Assembly: GCA_934155005.1 (NCBI GenBank)
Contig: CAKPGR010000001.1
Location: 47,863 to 111,862 of the forward strand
Direction of reading: 5' to 3'
Origin: an uncultured Bacilli bacterium
GTDB lineage: Bacteria > Bacillota_I > Bacilli_A > RF39 > UBA660
DNA length: 64,000 nucleotides
Both the position numbers and the translations under genes were made by a program. The notes under the pieces are model-generated. The model did no database searches, had not been told where the DNA came from, and was given only the letters and a program-made list of their open reading frames with translations. This document shows positions 63,734-64,000 of this stretch, one piece after another (positions within the stretch are counted from its first letter, which is position 1; every line of letters starts with the position of its first letter).

Positions 63734-64000
63734 ATGAATAAAAAAGGTTTTACTTTAATAGAGTTACTAGCCGTAATAGTAATACTAGCTATAATCGCAT
63801 TAATTGCAACACCAACAATATTAGGTGTAATAGAGAAAGCTAAAAAAGGAGCAGCAGAGTCATCAGCTTTAGGTTATATAGATGCCGTAGAAAAACAAGT
63901 AATGATAAATGAAATGGATAATACAGCAACAAAGATAACAGATAAAACATATTCTGTATCAGATTTAAAGACACTAGGAGTAACAGTAAAAGGAGACGAA
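63734..64000 (+). CDS. type IV prepilin-like protein (partial, cut by window edge)
   Basis: 89 codons visible, open to the right edge. The N-terminus, KKGFTLIELLAVIVILAIIA, is the textbook class III signal: a short basic leader, G before the F at the cleavage site, and Glu at +5 of the mature pilin, followed by a long hydrophobic helix (LIATPTILGVIEKAKKGAAE). A prepilin peptidase would cut and methylate it. It may be a pseudopilin of a ComG-type or type IV pilus system; downstream genes are outside the window. Confidence 0.9.
   Translation, partial: MNKKGFTLIELLAVIVILAIIALIATPTILGVIEKAKKGAAESSALGYIDAVEKQVMINEMDNTATKITDKTYSVSDLKTLGVTVKGDE

Noticed and set aside
1..64000. CRISPR arrays, prophage, intact insertion sequences, tRNA or rRNA genes
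   Set aside because: No regularly spaced repeats, phage structural genes, complete transposase, or tRNA/rRNA signatures were seen on reading both strands.

Overview
The window is the replication-origin region of a very AT-rich, low-GC Gram-positive bacterium (Bacillota). TGA is a normal stop codon (for example recF ends in TGA overlapping the gyrB start), so this is not a code-4 mollicute. Gene content points to the Bacilli side: DnaA/DnaN/RecF/GyrBA order, Noc plus ParB, RicT, WhiA, YyzM, a ComK-family protein and several sporulation genes (SpoVT, BofA, SpoIIR). An uncultured gut-type Bacilli lineage is plausible, but the species cannot be named from the sequence.

Layout. (1) 0-8.9 kb, mostly minus strand: partial spoVT, divergent ppaC, rsmG-mnmG, a small orphan gene with a transposase-like remnant, then mnmE, jag, yidC, rnpA, rpmH. 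(2) 8.9-10.7 kb: oriC, with DnaA-box-like sites on both sides of dnaA. (3) 10.7-32.8 kb, all plus strand: dnaN, comK-like, recF, gyrB, gyrA, three parS sites, SRP RNA, tadA, dnaX, ybaB, recR, bofA, holB, ricT, a methyltransferase, rsmI, pth, mfd, a HerA-type ATPase, an unusually long noc, and a transglutaminase-like gene. (4) 32.8-36.7 kb: a scarred accessory stretch with a decayed gene, a HAD phosphatase, an MFS transporter, a 79-bp uvrB fragment, an orphan gene and an inverted repeat. (5) 36.7-53.8 kb: uvrB, yvlD-like, lgt, trxB, whiA, parAB, mscS, yyzM, an AbgT-type transporter, ychF, a BI-1 protein, rpsF-ssb-rpsR, rplI-dnaB, an M23 peptidase, walJ, rlmH. (6) 53.8-64 kb: an envelope protein behind a G8-containing leader, spoIIR, mntP, fba, murA, a degenerate SGNH protein, rpmE, a FemAB/flippase/FemAB cell-wall cluster, rpiB, a DUF1146 protein and a partial type IV prepilin-like gene.

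How the parts fit. Most genes serve chromosome replication, segregation, repair, ribosome/tRNA modification and wall synthesis. Segregation can be read directly: ParA/ParB with three parS sites beside gyrA, and Noc with a perfect 14-bp Noc-type site inside rsmI and a near-perfect one upstream of noc. The less ordinary material is the long Noc with an internal in-frame ribosome site, the ComK homologue between dnaN and recF, a matched promoter-leader pair in front of the envelope protein and the prepilin (one carrying G8), and the uvrB scar. No tRNA or rRNA gene, CRISPR array, prophage or intact insertion sequence was seen. Several starts were moved to the ATG that follows a proper Shine-Dalgarno, because the longest reading frame began inside that site.
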